From the NCBI GenBank assembly GCA_002746275.1, contig NVWR01000001.1, positions 73,039-79,906 on the forward strand: DNA of 6,868 nucleotides. Reading direction: 5' to 3'. Of this stretch, positions 5,504 to 6,868 are shown piece after piece. The position numbers and the translations under genes were made by a program. This stretch comes from Rhodobiaceae bacterium. GTDB taxonomy: Bacteria > Pseudomonadota > Alphaproteobacteria > Parvibaculales > Parvibaculaceae. Positions within the stretch are counted from its first letter, which is position 1. Every line of letters starts with the position of its first letter. The notes beneath the pieces were generated by a model. The model searched no databases. It saw nothing but the letters and a program-made list of their open reading frames with translations, and was not told the origin of the DNA.

Positions 5504-6868
5504 TTAGCTACAGCCGCTGGTGCCGCCGCACGTGTCGCATTTGAGGCAGGTGCCGTTGCGCACCATGGTGAAGTTGCCGCACTCATTGCACGCTTCGCCT
5601 TCATAGCCCTTCATGCGGGCTTCCGCAGTTGGGGACATGGCGCGGGGGCCTGAGCCACCACCTGCGGCAACGGCGATGGTCTCTACCACCACCTCGCTGG
5701 CGCCTGCCAGCATTGTCTCGGCCTGGGCCTCTGCGTCCAGCAGCGCTGTCGTCGCAGTCTCTTCCACCGTAGCGCCGGAGCGCACAGTGGCGGTGCCGCC
5801 GCGCACCACATAGAGGTTGCCGAGCTGGGTGTTGCGTGCGTAACCGGGCGAGGCGATGGTGGTGGCAGGAACAGGAGGCAGTTTACCTTCGTTCTCCCCA
5901 CTCCCCAGGGCGTCGGGCAACAGGTCTGCAGGCTGCACGTGTCCCAGGTCGTGACGACCAAGATAGGAGACCGCCAGTTCCCGGAATACATAGTCGAGGA
6001 TCGAGGTGGCATTCTTGATGGAGTCATTACCCTGCACAAGGCCCGCAGGCTCAAACCGGGTGAAGGTGAAGGCCTCCACATACTCTTCCAGCGGCACGCC
6101 GTACTGCATGCCCAGCGAGATGGAGATCGCAAAATTGTTCATCAGCGAGCGAAAGGCAGCGCCTTCCTTGTGCATGTCGATGAAAATTTCCCCGATCGTG
6201 CCGTCTTCATATTCCCCTGTGCGCAAATAGACTTTGTGACCGCCGACAATGGCTTTTTGCGTATAGCCCTTGCGTCGATCCGGCAGTTTGGAGCGGTCGC
6301 CCCGGCCTCCGGCACGCATCTGCGCTCCCGCCACATGGCTCATCGCAAGTTCTGCGGCTTTGCGGGCGAGTGTCGCTGCTTGTGCGGCGGCAGGTTGCTC
6401 CACCAGGGGTGTGGGTGCAGGTTTGGCAGCGGGTGCTTCTGCAGCCGCGGCCACCGTGGCATCAGCTTCGGCCAGATCGTCGTCGGCCAGATCATCTTCG
6501 TCGTCCAGCAATTGCGCATTCAGCGGCTGGGAGAGCTTAGAGCCATCGCGGTAGAGCGCGTTGGCTTTCAGCGCCAGCTTCCAAGACAGCATGTAGCTTT
6601 CTTTGCAGTCTTCCACCGTGGCCGAATTGGGCATGTTGATGGTCTTGGAAATGGCGCCCGAAATAAACGGCTGTGCCGCTGCCATCATGTGAATGTGGGC
6701 TTTGACGGAGAGTGAGCGGGTGCCTGTTCGTCCACACGGCGACGCGCAATCGAACACTGGAAGGTGTGCCTCTGCGAGGCCCGGCGCACCTTCCAGCGTC
6801 ATTGCGCCACAAACATGTACGTTTGCCGCGTCGATCTGTGCTGCTGAAAAGCCGAGCGCTTCCAGCAT
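5504..6868 (-). CDS. nrdJ: Cobalamin-dependent (class II) ribonucleotide reductase, C-terminal part
   Basis: The last 454 residues of an adenosylcobalamin-dependent ribonucleotide reductase, which makes deoxyribonucleotides without needing oxygen. The frame is open to the right edge; the methionine there is internal, and most of the catalytic barrel lies outside. Residue numbers below count within the window. [14 protein letters not shown] (75-88) is the end of the catalytic barrel. An acidic then Ala/Pro-rich linker (about 121-170) follows. A TSCPD-like domain comes next (about 205-300: [40 protein letters not shown]). Another variable Ala/Gly-rich stretch (about 355-410) precedes the tail. 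The tail carries six cysteines (427, 430, 441, 444, 447, 453) as CNEC, then [14 protein letters not shown]. In this family such cysteines re-reduce the active site or bind zinc. A B12 riboswitch, if any, would be upstream and out of view. Confidence 0.95.
   Translation of the reverse strand: MLEALGFSAAQIDAANVHVCGAMTLEGAPGLAEAHLPVFDCASPCGRTGTRSLSVKAHIHMMAAAQPFISGAISKTINMPNSATVEDCKESYMLSWKLALKANALYRDGSKLSQPLNAQLLDDEDDLADDDLAEADATVAAAAEAPAAKPAPTPLVEQPAAAQAATLARKAAELAMSHVAGAQMRAGGRGDRSKLPDRRKGYTQKAIVGGHKVYLRTGEYEDGTIGEIFIDMHKEGAAFRSLMNNFAISISLGMQYGVPLEEYVEAFTFTRFEPAGLVQGNDSIKNATSILDYVFRELAVSYLGRHDLGHVQPADLLPDALGSGENEGKLPPVPATTIASPGYARNTQLGNLYVVRGGTATVRSGATVEETATTALLDAEAQAETMLAGASEVVVETIAVAAGGGSGPRAMSPTAEARMKGYEGEACNECGNFTMVRNGTCLKCDTCGGTSGCS

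Noticed and set aside
5939..6715. A 258-codon open frame on the plus strand opposite nrdJ
   Set aside because: It lies wholly antisense to a confidently identified gene, its translation is rich in His, Arg and Gly without domain features, and no ribosome site supports it.

Overview
The window looks like a stretch of alphaproteobacterial core chromosome. Four things point that way. The aspartyl-tRNA synthetase has the N-terminus and anticodon-domain type usual in that class. The ribonucleotide reductase is the long cobalamin-dependent (class II, NrdJ) form with a cysteine-rich tail. There are two single-domain PAS_5-type proteins, a family concentrated in Alphaproteobacteria. An intergenic palindrome resembles a motif common between alphaproteobacterial genes. 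A stalked or prosthecate relative of Caulobacter/Hyphomonadaceae would fit, but that is inference. No mobile element, tRNA, rRNA or CRISPR array was seen.

Layout from left to right. (1) 1-680, minus strand: the N-terminal 226 residues of a membrane receptor with a nitrate/nitrite-sensing (NIT) domain, probably a chemoreceptor, running off the left edge. (2) 681-833: an AT-rich spacer with a near-consensus CtrA box reading toward the receptor. (3) 834-1991, minus strand: ribonuclease D (rnd). (4) 1992-2210: a divergent promoter region with short direct repeats around the rnd ribosome-binding site and a GC-rich hairpin in the likely aspS leader. (5) 2211-4028, plus strand: aspS, complete. (6) 4057-4629 and 4703-5275, minus strand: tandem paralogous PAS-domain proteins of identical length (190 aa, about 55% identical by hand count), convergent with aspS. 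(7) 5276-5503: a spacer holding the palindrome just after the nrdJ stop. (8) 5504-6868, minus strand: the C-terminal 454 residues of nrdJ, running off the right edge.

Functionally the window mixes translation (AspRS, probably the non-discriminating kind that also feeds Asn-tRNA synthesis through GatCAB), RNA processing (RNase D), DNA precursor synthesis (NrdJ) and environmental sensing (NIT receptor, PAS pair). Only the PAS pair looks like a co-transcribed unit. I see no defence system or obviously novel multi-gene machine. The least-explained items are the duplicated stand-alone PAS proteins and the possible CtrA control of the receptor.
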